From contig CAZJHX010000083.1 in the NCBI GenBank assembly GCA_964545715.1, forward strand, positions 1 to 47,257: a stretch of 47,257 nt of DNA. The letters run 5' to 3'. Positions 26,692 to 35,103 of this stretch are shown in pieces. Every line of letters starts with the position of its first letter. Position 1 is the stretch's first letter. The stretch is from CAZJHX01 sp964545715 (GTDB lineage Bacteria; Myxococcota_A; UBA9042; GCA-2863065). The translations under genes and the position numbers were made by a program. The notes beneath the pieces were generated by a model. The model saw nothing but the letters and a program-made list of their open reading frames with translations. It was not told the origin of the DNA and searched no databases.

Positions 26692-27480
26692 GTGCTCGAC
26701 CGCATCAAAGACCGCGTCGCGATCGTTACCGGCGCCAGCCGTGGCATCGGCTGGCATATCGCGCGGCTCATGCATGCACGCGGCGCCAGCGTCGTGTTGG
26801 CGGCGCGCGACGAGGAGCGGCTGAACGCCCTGGCGGCCCAGCTCGGTGACCGCGTGCTGGTGGTGCCATGCGACGTGGCCGACCGGGCGCAGGTGACTGC
26901 CTTGATCGACAAGACCATCGAGCGCTTCGGCCGCATCGAGCTGCTGATCAACAACGCGGGCGTGGGGCTCAGCGGCACCATCGCCGACTTTGCGCTGGAT
27001 GACCTCGAGCACGTCTTTGCCGTCAACGTCTTTGGGGCGGTGGCGTGCATTCAGGGCGTTGTGCCGCACATGCGCAAGCGGCGCTTCGGGCATATCGTCA
27101 ACGTCTCGTCCATTCTTGGAAAAGTGTCTGTCCCCCAAACCGCCGGTTACGCCGCCTCCAAGCACGCCCTGCAGGCGATCAGCGACGGGCTGCGTGTCGA
27201 GGAGATGCCCCACGGCATCGCGGTGACGACGGTGTGCCCCGGGTCGACGGATACCGAGTTCCGCGACAACGAGCTGCACAGCGGATCGGTGCTGCTGAAC
27301 GAGCGCCCGCGCATCAATCTGATGACGGCTGAGCGGGCCGCGGAGCTGACCCTGAGGGCCATCGATCGCAAGAGCCGCGAGGTCATCCTGACCCCGTTCG
27401 CCAAGTTCTTAAACGTGGTCGGCGGAGTCGCTCCGCGCGCGCTGGACGTCATCCTGGAGCGCAAATACCACCAGTCATGA
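26692..27480 (+). CDS. Short-chain dehydrogenase/reductase
   Basis: A 262-aa classical SDR, normal length for the family. It shows the NAD(P) motif TGASRGIG (14-21), the CDV segment after beta-4, NNAG, a catalytic Ser in NVSSILGK, and YAASK with the catalytic Tyr and Lys. The Arg right after TGAS and the AARDEER segment fit NADPH preference. The C-terminal part has an SDR-type hydrophobic helix (RALDVILERKY). The substrate is unknown. It overlaps the following lipoprotein gene by 4 bp (ATGA). Confidence 0.9.
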   Translation: MLDRIKDRVAIVTGASRGIGWHIARLMHARGASVVLAARDEERLNALAAQLGDRVLVVPCDVADRAQVTALIDKTIERFGRIELLINNAGVGLSGTIADFALDDLEHVFAVNVFGAVACIQGVVPHMRKRRFGHIVNVSSILGKVSVPQTAGYAASKHALQAISDGLRVEEMPHGIAVTTVCPGSTDTEFRDNELHSGSVLLNERPRINLMTAERAAELTLRAIDRKSREVILTPFAKFLNVVGGVAPRALDVILERKYHQS

Positions 27481-28079
27481 TCGGTCGCGCCCTGATCGCA
27501 GCGCTGCTTTTGACGGGCTGCAGCACGACTCCGAATTCGCCTGAGAATCTGTTCGATATCTATATGGAGGCCTACGCCGACGGCGACGGTGGTCGGCTCT
27601 GGGAGCTGAGCACGCCGGCTGCCCGCGCCGACGCCAAGCGCCTGCGCAAGGAGGTGGTCGCCGCGCTGACGGATCCAGACGCGGTCAAGCGGGTTCAGGT
27701 GGAGGGCATGTTCGGCGCCACGGCTCGTGACGTGCTGACCATGAACGACCGCCAGTTCTTTGTATGGGCGGTGCAGGCGATTCGACGGCGTCTCGGCAGC
27801 GCCTTCGTCCGCCGCAAGGTCAGCGCCTGGCGACGCGTGGCGGTTCAGCGCGTGAGCCTCGGTCTAGCCCAGGTCATCTATCGGGAGCCGGGCGGTGGCC
27901 TCAGTCAGCTGCCCGTGCGGTTGGCGGGGGACCTCTGGTACGTGGATCTCAGTCCGTTTCCTGCGGACAAGAAGGCGCCCGAAGAGAAGGCGCCCGAAGA
28001 GAAGGCGCCCGAAGAGCCGCCGGCGGATCAGCCGCTGCAGCCCGATGAGGAGCCCTGGGATCCTGCTCAGGACGAGTAG
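27477..28079 (+). CDS. Lipoprotein with KAPEE repeat tail
   Basis: A 200-aa predicted lipoprotein (AALLLTGCSTT, Cys15). The mature part (ENLFDIYMEAYADGDGGRLW onward) resembles small periplasmic alpha/beta folds of the NTF2-like or DUF4878 type, but I cannot name it with confidence. The C-terminus holds the repeat KAPEEKAPEEKAPEEPP, encoded by a 15-bp direct repeat in three copies, then an acidic tail. Such repeats change copy number easily. It is coupled to the SDR gene by an ATGA overlap. Confidence 0.7.
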   Translation: MIGRALIAALLLTGCSTTPNSPENLFDIYMEAYADGDGGRLWELSTPAARADAKRLRKEVVAALTDPDAVKRVQVEGMFGATARDVLTMNDRQFFVWAVQAIRRRLGSAFVRRKVSAWRRVAVQRVSLGLAQVIYREPGGGLSQLPVRLAGDLWYVDLSPFPADKKAPEEKAPEEKAPEEPPADQPLQPDEEPWDPAQDE

Positions 28080-28086
28080 TACCTGA

Positions 28087-28530
28087 CTACCCCGCGTACT
28101 TATCCACCAGAGTAGCCACGGCAGGCAGGGAGATCTCGATATTGCGCAGCGCCGTTGGGCGCAGCTTTGTGTAGACCTTCTTGAGCACCTTGTTGCGGGC
28201 GTGGACGGCTTTGGCGTCGGTGATGGCCAGCAGCGCGTTGCCCAGCGTGGTCTCTTTGCCGGCGGCGTAGCCCGCAAAGGAGGTGTCAGCGCCCTCCCGG
28301 TACTCGGCGTGGAAGGGCTCCCAGGCTTCGCAGAACTCGGGCAGCAGGTCGTTGATGGCCTTGGGCACCATGCGGCCGCCGTCGAGCCTGCGCACGACCT
28401 TGTAGCCGCCCTTGATCGCGAAACCGCTGACGCCGGACTTCTTAGCGACCTCCGAGTCGAGCAGGGTCACACAATCGGTCACGACGGAGCTTCGGCGCTC
28501 GTCGTCTAGCAGGACTTCGGGTAACGTCAT
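28087..28530 (-). CDS. DUF6918-like small protein
   Basis: A 147-aa soluble, mainly helical protein. Its pattern (VVTDCVTLLDSEVAKKSGVS, then FAIKGGYKVVR, LLPEFCEAW, ALLAITDAKAVHARN, YTKLRPTALRNIE) matches what I recall of the DUF6918 group found in actinobacteria and myxobacteria; this is from memory. No activity is known. ATG 28530 is chosen because a TATCAA box ends 6 nt before it; an upstream start at 28566 would cross that box and the divergent SDR's ribosome-binding region. Confidence 0.65.
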   Translation of the reverse strand: MTLPEVLLDDERRSSVVTDCVTLLDSEVAKKSGVSGFAIKGGYKVVRRLDGGRMVPKAINDLLPEFCEAWEPFHAEYREGADTSFAGYAAGKETTLGNALLAITDAKAVHARNKVLKKVYTKLRPTALRNIEISLPAVATLVDKYAG

Positions 28531-28571
28531 GGCCGCTTGATACGCAATGTGAGCAGGAGTTGGCAAGAACC

Positions 28572-29378
28572 ATGACTGATATCTCTTCGGCGCGAGTACT
28601 GATAACCGGCGGCGCGCGGGGTATGGGGCGGCTTTTCGCTGAGACTTGTCTGGACCGCGGTGCGACGGTTGCGGTGCTGGATATCGACAAGGACGGGCTG
28701 GACCAGACCGTGGCCGAGCTCGGGTCGCGCGGCGACATTCGCGGCTGGGTCTGTGACATGGCGGACCTGGACGCGATCTACAAATCCGCGGAAGAGGTCA
28801 TCGCGGACCTCGGCGGCATCGACGTTCTGATCAACAACGCCGGCATCGTCAGCGCGGGGCCGATCACCGAGGTCAGCGAGGACAAGCACACGCTGACGTT
28901 TATGGTGAACGCGTTGGGCGTGGCCCGCATGTCCAGAGCGGTACTGCCGTCCATGATCGCCCGGGGCCGCGGGCACATCGTCAACATCGCGTCGGCGGCG
29001 GGGCTGACGGGCGTGGCGCTCGGGGCGACCTACTCCTCCTCGAAGTGGGCGGTGGTCGGCTTCAGCGAGTCCCTGCTGTACGAGATGGCCCACCTCGGGC
29101 ACCCGATCAAGGTCACCTGCGTGTGCCCCGGCTATGTCGACACCGGGATGTTCGACGGCGTCAAGCCGCCGCTTCTGATGCCGCTGCTGCGGCCCACAAC
29201 CGTTGTGCGGCACACCATGAAGGCGATCGAGGACGACGCGCGCATGGTCACGCTGCCCTACATGGTGAGCAAGGTGCCGCTGCTGCGCGCGGTGCTGCCG
29301 GACCGCATCCAGGACTTCCTTGCCAATAAGTTGGGTGTAAACCGCTCGATGGAAACCTGGAAAGGCCACGGCCGGTAG
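28572..29378 (+). CDS. SDR, retinol-dehydrogenase-like
   Basis: A 268-aa classical SDR. Motifs: TGGARGMG, LDIDKDGLDQ (an acidic end of beta-2, suggesting NAD preference), NNAG, NIASAAGLTG with the catalytic Ser, and YSSSKWAVVGFSESL with the catalytic Tyr and Lys. The PGYVDTGMF segment and the C-terminal helices resemble the SDR16C group (retinol/fatty alcohol-like). The start at ATG 28572 is preferred; TTG 28560 would add MART. An AGGAG lies upstream. Substrate unknown. Confidence 0.9.
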   Translation: MTDISSARVLITGGARGMGRLFAETCLDRGATVAVLDIDKDGLDQTVAELGSRGDIRGWVCDMADLDAIYKSAEEVIADLGGIDVLINNAGIVSAGPITEVSEDKHTLTFMVNALGVARMSRAVLPSMIARGRGHIVNIASAAGLTGVALGATYSSSKWAVVGFSESLLYEMAHLGHPIKVTCVCPGYVDTGMFDGVKPPLLMPLLRPTTVVRHTMKAIEDDARMVTLPYMVSKVPLLRAVLPDRIQDFLANKLGVNRSMETWKGHGR

Positions 29379-29433
29379 TGGTAAAAGCCTCTCGCCGTAG
29401 TGACTGCGGCGGGAAGAATCGAGGAGGCCTGTA

Positions 29434-30777
29434 GTGCAGATCGTCGTAATGGGAACCGGATATGTGGGGCTGGTCGCCGGCTCTTGCCTGGCCGAGCTTG
29501 GCAACGACGTGACCTGTATCGATATCGATCAGGACAAGGTCGACGCGCTGAATCGGGGCGAGGTCCCCATCTACGAGCCCGGTTTGGACGCGATCATTTT
29601 GCGCAACGCCCGCGCCGAGAGGCTGATCTTCAAGGTCGAGGCCAAATCAGCCCTGTCCGAGGCGGAGATCGTCTTCATCGCGGTCGGCACGCCGTCGACG
29701 CCCGATGGCACCGCGGACCTGCAATACGTCTACAAGGTGGCCGAGGAGGTCGGCGACACCGTGCGGCGCCCGGGTGTGCTGGTCGTTTGCAAAAGCACGG
29801 TGCCCATCGGCACGAACCACCGTGTGCGCGAGATCATGAAAGAGCGCGCCATCGTGCCGTTCCATGTCGTCTCAAACCCGGAGTTTCTGCGCGAGGGCGC
29901 CGCGGTCGAGGACTTCTTGAAGCCCAACCGCATCGTCATCGGCGCCGACAACAAGGACGCCGCGGAGCTGATGGAGGAGCTGTACTCGCCTCTGGTCCGC
30001 ACCGGCGCCCCGATTTTGCACATGGACGTGACGTCCGCGGAGATGACAAAGTACGCCGCCAACTGCATGCTGGCGACGCGCATCTCCTTTATGAACGAGA
30101 TCGCCAACCTGTGCGGGCGCGTCGGCGCCGACGTCGCGCAGGTGCGGCGCGGCCTGGGCTCGGACCCGCGCATCGGCAAGCACTACCTCTTTCCGGGCGT
30201 CGGCTACGGCGGCAGCTGCTTCCCCAAAGACGTGCGCGCCCTCGCAAGGACGGGCCGCGCCTTCGACTACCCCATGGCGATCGTCGAGGCGGTCCAGGAG
30301 GTCAACGAGGCGCAGAAGCGCGTGCTCGTGGGCCAGGTCAAGCAGCACTTCGGCGCCGGCCTCAAGGGCCTGAAGATGGCCGTCTGGGGGCTGGCGTTCA
30401 AGGCGCGAACGGACGACATGCGCGAGGCGCCGTCCATCGTGGTCATCGAAGAGCTGCTGGAGGCCGGGGCTGAGGTGGCCGCCTTCGATCCCGAGGCCAT
30501 GGAGGTGGCCAAGGGCACGTTCGGCGACCGGATCACCTACGGCGCCAGCGCCTATGACGTGCTGTCGGGCGCCTCCGGCCTGCTGGTCGTCACCGACTGG
30601 AACTCGTTCCGTACGCCTAACTTCGAACGCGTGCTGGGCCTCATGAAGGACGATCCGGTCATCTTCGACGGCCGCAACCTGTACGAGCCCGAGCGCATCC
30701 GCAGCCGCGGCTTCACCTATTACGCGATCGGCCGGGCGACCACATCCAGTGGATCGCGCCGCACCGAATCGTCTTGA
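29434..30777 (+). CDS. ugd: UDP-glucose 6-dehydrogenase
   Basis: A 447-aa UDP-sugar dehydrogenase. It oxidises UDP-glucose to UDP-glucuronate with two NAD+ per turn, for envelope polysaccharide. The N-terminal Rossmann motif is GTGYVGLVAGSCLAELGN. The middle has VGTPSTPDGTADLQYV and VSNPEFLREGAAV. The nucleophile is Cys262 in GVGYGGSCFPKDVRAL. The C-terminal UDP-binding domain has WGLAFKARTDDMREAPS. All catalytic blocks are intact. The GTG start has a GGAGG-type site upstream. The stop codon lies inside the -35 box of the next gene's promoter. Confidence 0.97.
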   Translation: MQIVVMGTGYVGLVAGSCLAELGNDVTCIDIDQDKVDALNRGEVPIYEPGLDAIILRNARAERLIFKVEAKSALSEAEIVFIAVGTPSTPDGTADLQYVYKVAEEVGDTVRRPGVLVVCKSTVPIGTNHRVREIMKERAIVPFHVVSNPEFLREGAAVEDFLKPNRIVIGADNKDAAELMEELYSPLVRTGAPILHMDVTSAEMTKYAANCMLATRISFMNEIANLCGRVGADVAQVRRGLGSDPRIGKHYLFPGVGYGGSCFPKDVRALARTGRAFDYPMAIVEAVQEVNEAQKRVLVGQVKQHFGAGLKGLKMAVWGLAFKARTDDMREAPSIVVIEELLEAGAEVAAFDPEAMEVAKGTFGDRITYGASAYDVLSGASGLLVVTDWNSFRTPNFERVLGLMKDDPVIFDGRNLYEPERIRSRGFTYYAIGRATTSSGSRRTESS

Positions 30778-30802
30778 CACCAAATTTGGGCGATGCTAGT
30801 GA
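30774..30802 (+). promoter_or_regulatory. rpsT promoter
   Basis: Consensus -35 TTGACA (30774-30779), 17-nt spacer, then TAGTGA as a weak -10 (30797-30802), about 55 nt before the rpsT GTG. TTGACA overlaps the upstream TGA stop. A palindromic GCATGC/GCTAGC patch follows near 30814-30823. Confidence 0.55.
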
Positions 30803-30857
30803 TTCGCCCCCGCGCATGCTAGCGCGTTGAGACAGACTCGATCGAGGTAGAAGAAAC

Positions 30858-31163
30858 GTGGCCAATCATCGTCAGGCACTGAAGCGACACAAGCAGTCAC
30901 TCGTAAGAAACGCGCGAAACCGGCACTACAAGACGCTGGTCAAAAACCAGGTCAAGAGCCTGTACGCCGCCATCAACGAGAGCAAGCCCGAAGCCGAGAT
31001 CGCGGATCTGTACAAGTCCGCAGCCAGCGTTATCCACCGTGTCGCCGGCAAGGGGATCATTCCCCGCAACGCGGCCGACCGCAAAGTGGGACGGCTGGCC
31101 AAGGCGATCACTCGCGGGCCCATCGAAGCCGTCAAGCCCACCCGCAAGAAGAAGAAGAAATAA
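30858..31163 (+). CDS. rpsT: 30S ribosomal protein S20
   Basis: A 101-aa S20 protein. The N-terminus ANHRQALKRHKQSLVRNARN is the typical basic helix, followed by YKTLVKNQVKSL, then KGIIPRNAADRKVGRLAK, the conserved C-terminal helix signature. A Lys-rich tail (KPTRKKKKK) extends it by about 10 residues over E. coli S20. It binds 16S rRNA early in 30S assembly. The start is GTG (ValAlaAsnHis), about 11 nt after a GAGGTAGAAG site. Confidence 0.97.
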   Translation: MANHRQALKRHKQSLVRNARNRHYKTLVKNQVKSLYAAINESKPEAEIADLYKSAASVIHRVAGKGIIPRNAADRKVGRLAKAITRGPIEAVKPTRKKKKK

Positions 31164-31187
31164 GCGCCCCGGCACGCATCACGCCAG

Positions 31188-31895
31188 GTGGCCTTCTCCT
31201 CTCTCAAAGATAAGCACATCGTCATCACCGGCGCCTCGCGAGGCATCGGTCGTGCGCTGGCGTACGAGTGCGCCCGGCGCGGCGCGCATTTGACCATCTG
31301 CGCCCGGTCCGAGGCCGAGATCACCCAGGTCGGCACAGAGACCTCCGCGGTCGCCGGTGTCGTCGACGTCTGCAATCCCGACGCCGTGGAGGCGTGGATC
31401 GGCATGGGCACCGGCCACTTCGGCCCAATCCACGCGCTGATCAACAACGCCGCGCTGCTGGGCCCCAAGTGTGAGCTCAAGGACTACCCGCTGGATCAGT
31501 GGCAGCAGGTCATGGCCGTCAACACGACCGGGATCTTCGTCGTGACGAAAGCGGCGCTGCCCTTCATGGTCCGCCCGGGTGGCGTGATGGCGCACATGAC
31601 CAGCTTTCTGGGGCGCAACGCCATCCCGCGCTTTGGCGCCTACTGCGCCAGCAAGTTCGCCGTGGAGGGCTTCGCGCGCCTGGTCGCGGAGGAGCACGCT
31701 GCCGAGGGGCTTATCTCGTTTGCCTCCGATCCGGGCATGGTTCAGACCGACATGCTGGTCGCCGCCGCCGAGACCGACGAGGTGTCCGAGCACCCGACCA
31801 CCGAGCAGGCCGGCGTGGCCTTTGCCGACCTCATCCAGAGCGCCGAGCCAGAGGCCTCGGGCACCACGCAATACCTGTTTGGCCGCCCGGAGTAA
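31188..31895 (+). CDS. Short-chain dehydrogenase/reductase
   Basis: A 235-aa SDR. TGASRGIG binds cofactor, ICARSEAE suggests NADPH, NNAALLG replaces the usual NNAG, MTSFLGRN holds the catalytic Ser, and YCASKFAVEG holds the Tyr and Lys. PGMVQTDML follows. It is the third SDR in five kilobases, but the three are not close copies. GTG start with AGG upstream. It is convergent with the damaged DUF3052 gene, 4 bp away. Confidence 0.88.
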   Translation: MAFSSLKDKHIVITGASRGIGRALAYECARRGAHLTICARSEAEITQVGTETSAVAGVVDVCNPDAVEAWIGMGTGHFGPIHALINNAALLGPKCELKDYPLDQWQQVMAVNTTGIFVVTKAALPFMVRPGGVMAHMTSFLGRNAIPRFGAYCASKFAVEGFARLVAEEHAAEGLISFASDPGMVQTDMLVAAAETDEVSEHPTTEQAGVAFADLIQSAEPEASGTTQYLFGRPE

Positions 31896-31899
31896 CCCG

Positions 31900-32227
31900 T
31901 CAGCGCGTCCGCTTCATCTTGGGGTGGTTTTCTTTCCGAATGACGAATCGCAGGCCGGACCACGTGGCGTCGATGCCAGATGCCGCCGGCGGGCACGATA
32001 CGCCCGATCAGCTCAGGAAACCCGGTGGCGATCTCGTTGGCGCTCTTGCTGAAAAACACGATGACGTCGAAGTCGTCGCCATCCGCCGGATCCCGAAACA
32101 GCTGAACACCCGCCGGCAGCGCGCCCAGCGTGGTCCGGAAGTCCGCCGGGGCGTTGAACAGCGCGACCAGGTGCGTCTCTTTGATGCCCAGCTTCCTGGG
32201 GAGCGGGGTACCCGAATAACCAGCCAT
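31900..32227 (-). pseudogene. DUF3052 gene with internal deletion and frameshift
   Basis: The 5' part encodes a normal DUF3052 start (MAGYSGTPLPRKLGIKETHL, VALFNAPADFRTTLGALP, PELIGRIVPAGGIW). The family normally continues with about 35-40 residues around a WPKKAS-type motif before DxTWSGL. Here those codons are missing: just 4 nt after the GGIW codons, and in another frame, comes DATWSGLRFVIRKENHPKMK and a TGA at 31900. In the starting frame, translation instead runs on to 31742 with unrelated residues. Net loss is not a multiple of three, so the product is broken. Function of the intact family is unknown. Confidence 0.75.
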
Positions 32228-32277
32228 GGCCAGGATGCTTGCACCTTGGCGCCGGGCGCTGCAAGGATGCGCGCACG

Positions 32278-32952
32278 ATGAAGTTCCCGGTCCTGTTTAC
32301 CGTCGGCGGCCTCTCGCTGCTCCTGCTCGCCAGCCAAAGCGGCGGGCCGGCCTGGGCGTTGGTGTGGCCGGCGATCGATCTCTTTATTCTGGCCTGGATC
32401 TACGGCGCCGATCGGCCGGATGTGCTCGGCAAGCGCAAAGACGGGTCCCAATCGGCCGCCGTGATCGCGCTGATGCTGCCGTACTTCGCGCTGACCTGGT
32501 TTGCGTGGCATCTCTGGCGTCGCGTGACTCCGGAGCCGGGCGCCAACGAGGTCGCCGATCGCATCTGGGTCGGCCGCCGCCCGTTTCCGGCGGAGCTGCC
32601 CCCCCACACCGCGCTGATCGTCGATCTAACAGCCGAGTTCAAGGTCGCAGCCGGCGTTGCCGACCGAGCGCCGGTGGTGTTGCTGCCGACTCTGGATGCG
32701 CGCGCGCCGGACGCCGATCGTATGCGAGAGGTCGTCGACCGCATCCTGACCATCGACGCCGGTCCGATCTACATCCACTGCGCCGCGGGTCACGGGCGCT
32801 CAGCGACGCTGGCGGCGGCGGTGTTGGTGTTGCGTGGTGATGCGCCGGACGTCCAGGCAGCCGAGAGCGCGATGAAGGCGCAGCGCCCCGGCATCCACCT
32901 GCACCGGGTTCAGCGCCGGGCAGCGGAAGCGGCGGTCAGCCTGCCTCGATAG
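32278..32952 (+). CDS. Membrane-anchored dual-specificity-type phosphatase
   Basis: A 224-aa protein with two or three N-terminal hydrophobic helices (VLFTVGGLSLLLLASQ, ALVWPAIDLFILAWI, IALMLPYFALTWFAW) and a C-terminal Cys-phosphatase domain. The signature HCAAGHGRSATL gives Cys168 as nucleophile and Arg174 as phosphate-binding Arg. The preceding RIWVGRRPFPAELPPHTALI is typical of the DSP/PTP-like group. A general acid could be the Asp of PTLDARAPDADR. The substrate may be a protein, a phospholipid or a phosphoinositide-like lipid. ATG 32278 is preferred to TTG 32239. The 3' end overlaps rph by 17 bp. Confidence 0.85.
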   Translation: MKFPVLFTVGGLSLLLLASQSGGPAWALVWPAIDLFILAWIYGADRPDVLGKRKDGSQSAAVIALMLPYFALTWFAWHLWRRVTPEPGANEVADRIWVGRRPFPAELPPHTALIVDLTAEFKVAAGVADRAPVVLLPTLDARAPDADRMREVVDRILTIDAGPIYIHCAAGHGRSATLAAAVLVLRGDAPDVQAAESAMKAQRPGIHLHRVQRRAAEAAVSLPR

Positions 32953-33646
32953 CGGCGACCTGGGCCACTGCGAGCTCGGCGATGCCCTTCTGCGCCAGGT
33001 CGACCATGTCGTTGAGCTCGTCCCGACCGAAGAGCTTGCCCTCGGCGGTGCCCTGCACCTCGATCAGCATCCCGTCCGGCGTGCCGATGACGTTCATGTC
33101 GGTGTCCGCCCGGCTGTCCTCTCGGTAGTCCAGGTCCAAAAGCGCCCGGTCCTGCACCATGCCGACGCTGACTGCGGCGACCTGCCCGGTGATGGGCCAC
33201 TTCTTGAGCTTGCCCTTGGCCACCAGGTGCTTGCACGCCAGGCTCAGCGCGACCCAGCCGCCGGTGATGCTGGCGGTGCGGGTGCCGCCGTCGGCCTCCA
33301 GCACGTCGCAGTCCACAGTGATGGTGAAGCCGTTGAGCGCGGGCAGGTCCACAACACCGCGAAGCGACCGCGCGATCAGCCGCTGGATCTCCGTGCCGCG
33401 CGCGTTGGGTCCGCGCCGGATCCGGCTGTCTCCGCTGCCTGGGAGCATCGCGTACTCAGCCGTCACCCACCCGCGGTTCTCGTATTTCATCCAGCCGGGG
33501 ACGCGCTCTTCCACGGACGCCGAGCAGATGACGCGCGTGCCGCCGGTCGAGATGAGCACACTGCCCGCCGCGCTGCGCTGCACGCCGGTCTTGATGGTGA
33601 GCGGTCGGATCTGGTCCGCCTGTCGTCCCTCGGGGCGTCGCTGCAT
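32936..33646 (-). CDS. rph: RNase PH
   Basis: A 236-aa phosphorolytic 3'-5' exoribonuclease that trims tRNA 3' ends, of normal family length. Motifs: RRPEGRQADQIRPLTI, GSVLISTGGTRVICSASVEE, WVTAEYAMLPGSGDSRIRR, LEADGGTRTASITGGWVAL, LDLDYREDSRADTDMNVI and VQGTAEGKLFGRDEL. The phosphate-binding Arg residues appear intact. ATG 33646 follows an AAGGAG-type site; the longer upstream frame is antisense to the neighbouring hydrolase gene and is discarded. It ends by overlapping the phosphatase gene. Confidence 0.96.
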   Translation of the reverse strand: MQRRPEGRQADQIRPLTIKTGVQRSAAGSVLISTGGTRVICSASVEERVPGWMKYENRGWVTAEYAMLPGSGDSRIRRGPNARGTEIQRLIARSLRGVVDLPALNGFTITVDCDVLEADGGTRTASITGGWVALSLACKHLVAKGKLKKWPITGQVAAVSVGMVQDRALLDLDYREDSRADTDMNVIGTPDGMLIEVQGTAEGKLFGRDELNDMVDLAQKGIAELAVAQVAAIEAG

Positions 33647-33697
33647 AATCTCTCGCGTCTCCTTGCTGCGGATGGGGCGTGACGCTACTGTGCGCGC

Positions 33698-34357
33698 ATG
33701 AGTGCGGTCAAGGCTTCTAGACCTACAGTCGTGATGATCCACGGATTGGGGCGTACCGCGCGCTGCTTCAGGTCGCTGCGTCGACAGGTCGAGCGCGCCG
33801 GTTATCGCACCTGGGCGCGCACGTACCCGTCCATGCGGATGAACACCGAGAAGAGCGCCGAGTGGGTCCGCGACCGCATCCTGGCCGACTGTCCACCCGG
33901 CCCGCTTATCGGGATCACACACTCTATGGGCGCGATTATCGCGCGGCGTCTGTCCGCGTCGCTGCCGTGGGATGGTGTTGTGATGCTGGCCCCCCCGAAC
34001 AAGGGCTGCCGGCTGGCGCGCGCCGTGAAGAATCGCGGAAACCTGGCGCTGAGCCTCTTCGCCGGTCCCGCCGGGCACGAGCTTGCGGAGCCCGGAGACT
34101 GGCCCGATCCGCCTGGTCCGTGCGGGGTCATCGCGGGCACCAAACCCGGTCTGCCGGAGCGCGCTCACGTGTGGGCAGGCCGCCGCCTGGGCGTCTTCTC
34201 CGATGACGTGCAGCACGACGGCACTGTCTGTGTCGACGAGACCCGCCACGAGTCGATGAGCGCCTTTGCCACCGTCCATGCGGGCCACACCTTCCTCATG
34301 GACGACGCCGCGACTCAATCGCTGGTCGTCCGCTTCCTGAACAGGCGCGAGTTTTAG
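33698..34357 (+). CDS. Alpha/beta hydrolase, lipase-like
   Basis: A 219-aa small serine hydrolase without signal peptide. The oxyanion-hole strand is VVMIHGLGRTARCF, the nucleophile elbow is GITHSMGAII (Ser76), and HAGHTFLMDD near the end supplies the catalytic His. The acid may be the Asp in DDVQHDGTV. It is close to the small lipase or esterase group annotated as alpha/beta fold hydrolases (DUF7379 or PGAP1-like). Substrate unknown. TACTGT lies 6 nt before the ATG, with no ribosome binding site. It is divergent from rph. Confidence 0.85.
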   Translation: MSAVKASRPTVVMIHGLGRTARCFRSLRRQVERAGYRTWARTYPSMRMNTEKSAEWVRDRILADCPPGPLIGITHSMGAIIARRLSASLPWDGVVMLAPPNKGCRLARAVKNRGNLALSLFAGPAGHELAEPGDWPDPPGPCGVIAGTKPGLPERAHVWAGRRLGVFSDDVQHDGTVCVDETRHESMSAFATVHAGHTFLMDDAATQSLVVRFLNRREF

Positions 34358-34410
34358 CAGACCGCTAGCCAGGGGTTGCCGTCCCGTCTCGCGGGGCTAG
34401 CTTTATCCCC

Positions 34411-35103
34411 ATGATGTTCTTCGACCCGCTCTATCTTGTTCTCATCGGGCCGACCATGCTGCTTGCCATGTGGGCCCAGTTCAAAGTGAAGGGCGCCTAC
34501 ACCCGATGGGCCGCTCAACCGAACAACGCCCGGCTCACCGGAGCCGAGTCGGCGCGCCGTATGCTGCACGCCGCCGGCCTGGACCTAGCCATCGAGGAGA
34601 GCCAGGGGTCGCTCAGCGATCATTACGACCCGCGGTCACGCACCCTGCGGCTGTCTCCGGACGTCTACCACGGCCGCTCCGTCGCTGCATTGGGCATCGC
34701 GTGTCACGAGGCCGGCCACGCGATCCAGCACGCGGAGAAGTACCCGCTGCTGCAGTTTCGCAGCGCCATCGTGCCGTTTGCCAGCGTCGGCTCCTGGCTG
34801 GCCTGGCCGCTGATCATCGGCGGCATGCTGCTCAGTTGGGCCAACCTGGCGTTTCTCGGCGTCGTCGTGTTCGGCGTTGTGGTGCTGTTTCAGCTGGTGA
34901 CGCTGCCCGTCGAGTTCGACGCCTCAGCGCGCGCCAAGGACCAGCTGCGCCGGATGAACATGCTGCGCAGCGAGACCGAGGTGCAGGGCGTGGCCCAGGT
35001 GCTCAACGCGGCCGCCATGACCTACGTTGCGGCCACGGTCACCGCCGTGATGACGCTGCTGTATTTCCTGCTGAGGACGGGACTGCTCGGCAGCCGCGAC
35101 TAA
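34411..35103 (+). CDS. YugP-like membrane zinc metallopeptidase
   Basis: A 230-aa protein of the YugP/Zn_peptidase_2 family. It has an N-terminal helix (DPLYLVLIGPTMLLAMWAQF), then a zinc motif in CHEAGHAIQH (His99, Glu100, His103), then two or more TM helices (LAWPLIIGGMLLSW, LAFLGVVVFGVVVLF) and a C-terminal helix. The layout of short N-terminal TM, HExxH and membrane bundle matches the family. Its substrate is not known. TAGCTT lies 7 nt before the ATGATG start, with no Shine-Dalgarno. The 3' end overlaps the DUF971 gene by 4 bp. Confidence 0.88.
   Translation: MMFFDPLYLVLIGPTMLLAMWAQFKVKGAYTRWAAQPNNARLTGAESARRMLHAAGLDLAIEESQGSLSDHYDPRSRTLRLSPDVYHGRSVAALGIACHEAGHAIQHAEKYPLLQFRSAIVPFASVGSWLAWPLIIGGMLLSWANLAFLGVVVFGVVVLFQLVTLPVEFDASARAKDQLRRMNMLRSETEVQGVAQVLNAAAMTYVAATVTAVMTLLYFLLRTGLLGSRD

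Noticed and set aside
33647..34318. Upstream extension of the RNase PH frame
   Set aside because: Homology begins at ATG 33646; the remainder is antisense to the hydrolase gene.
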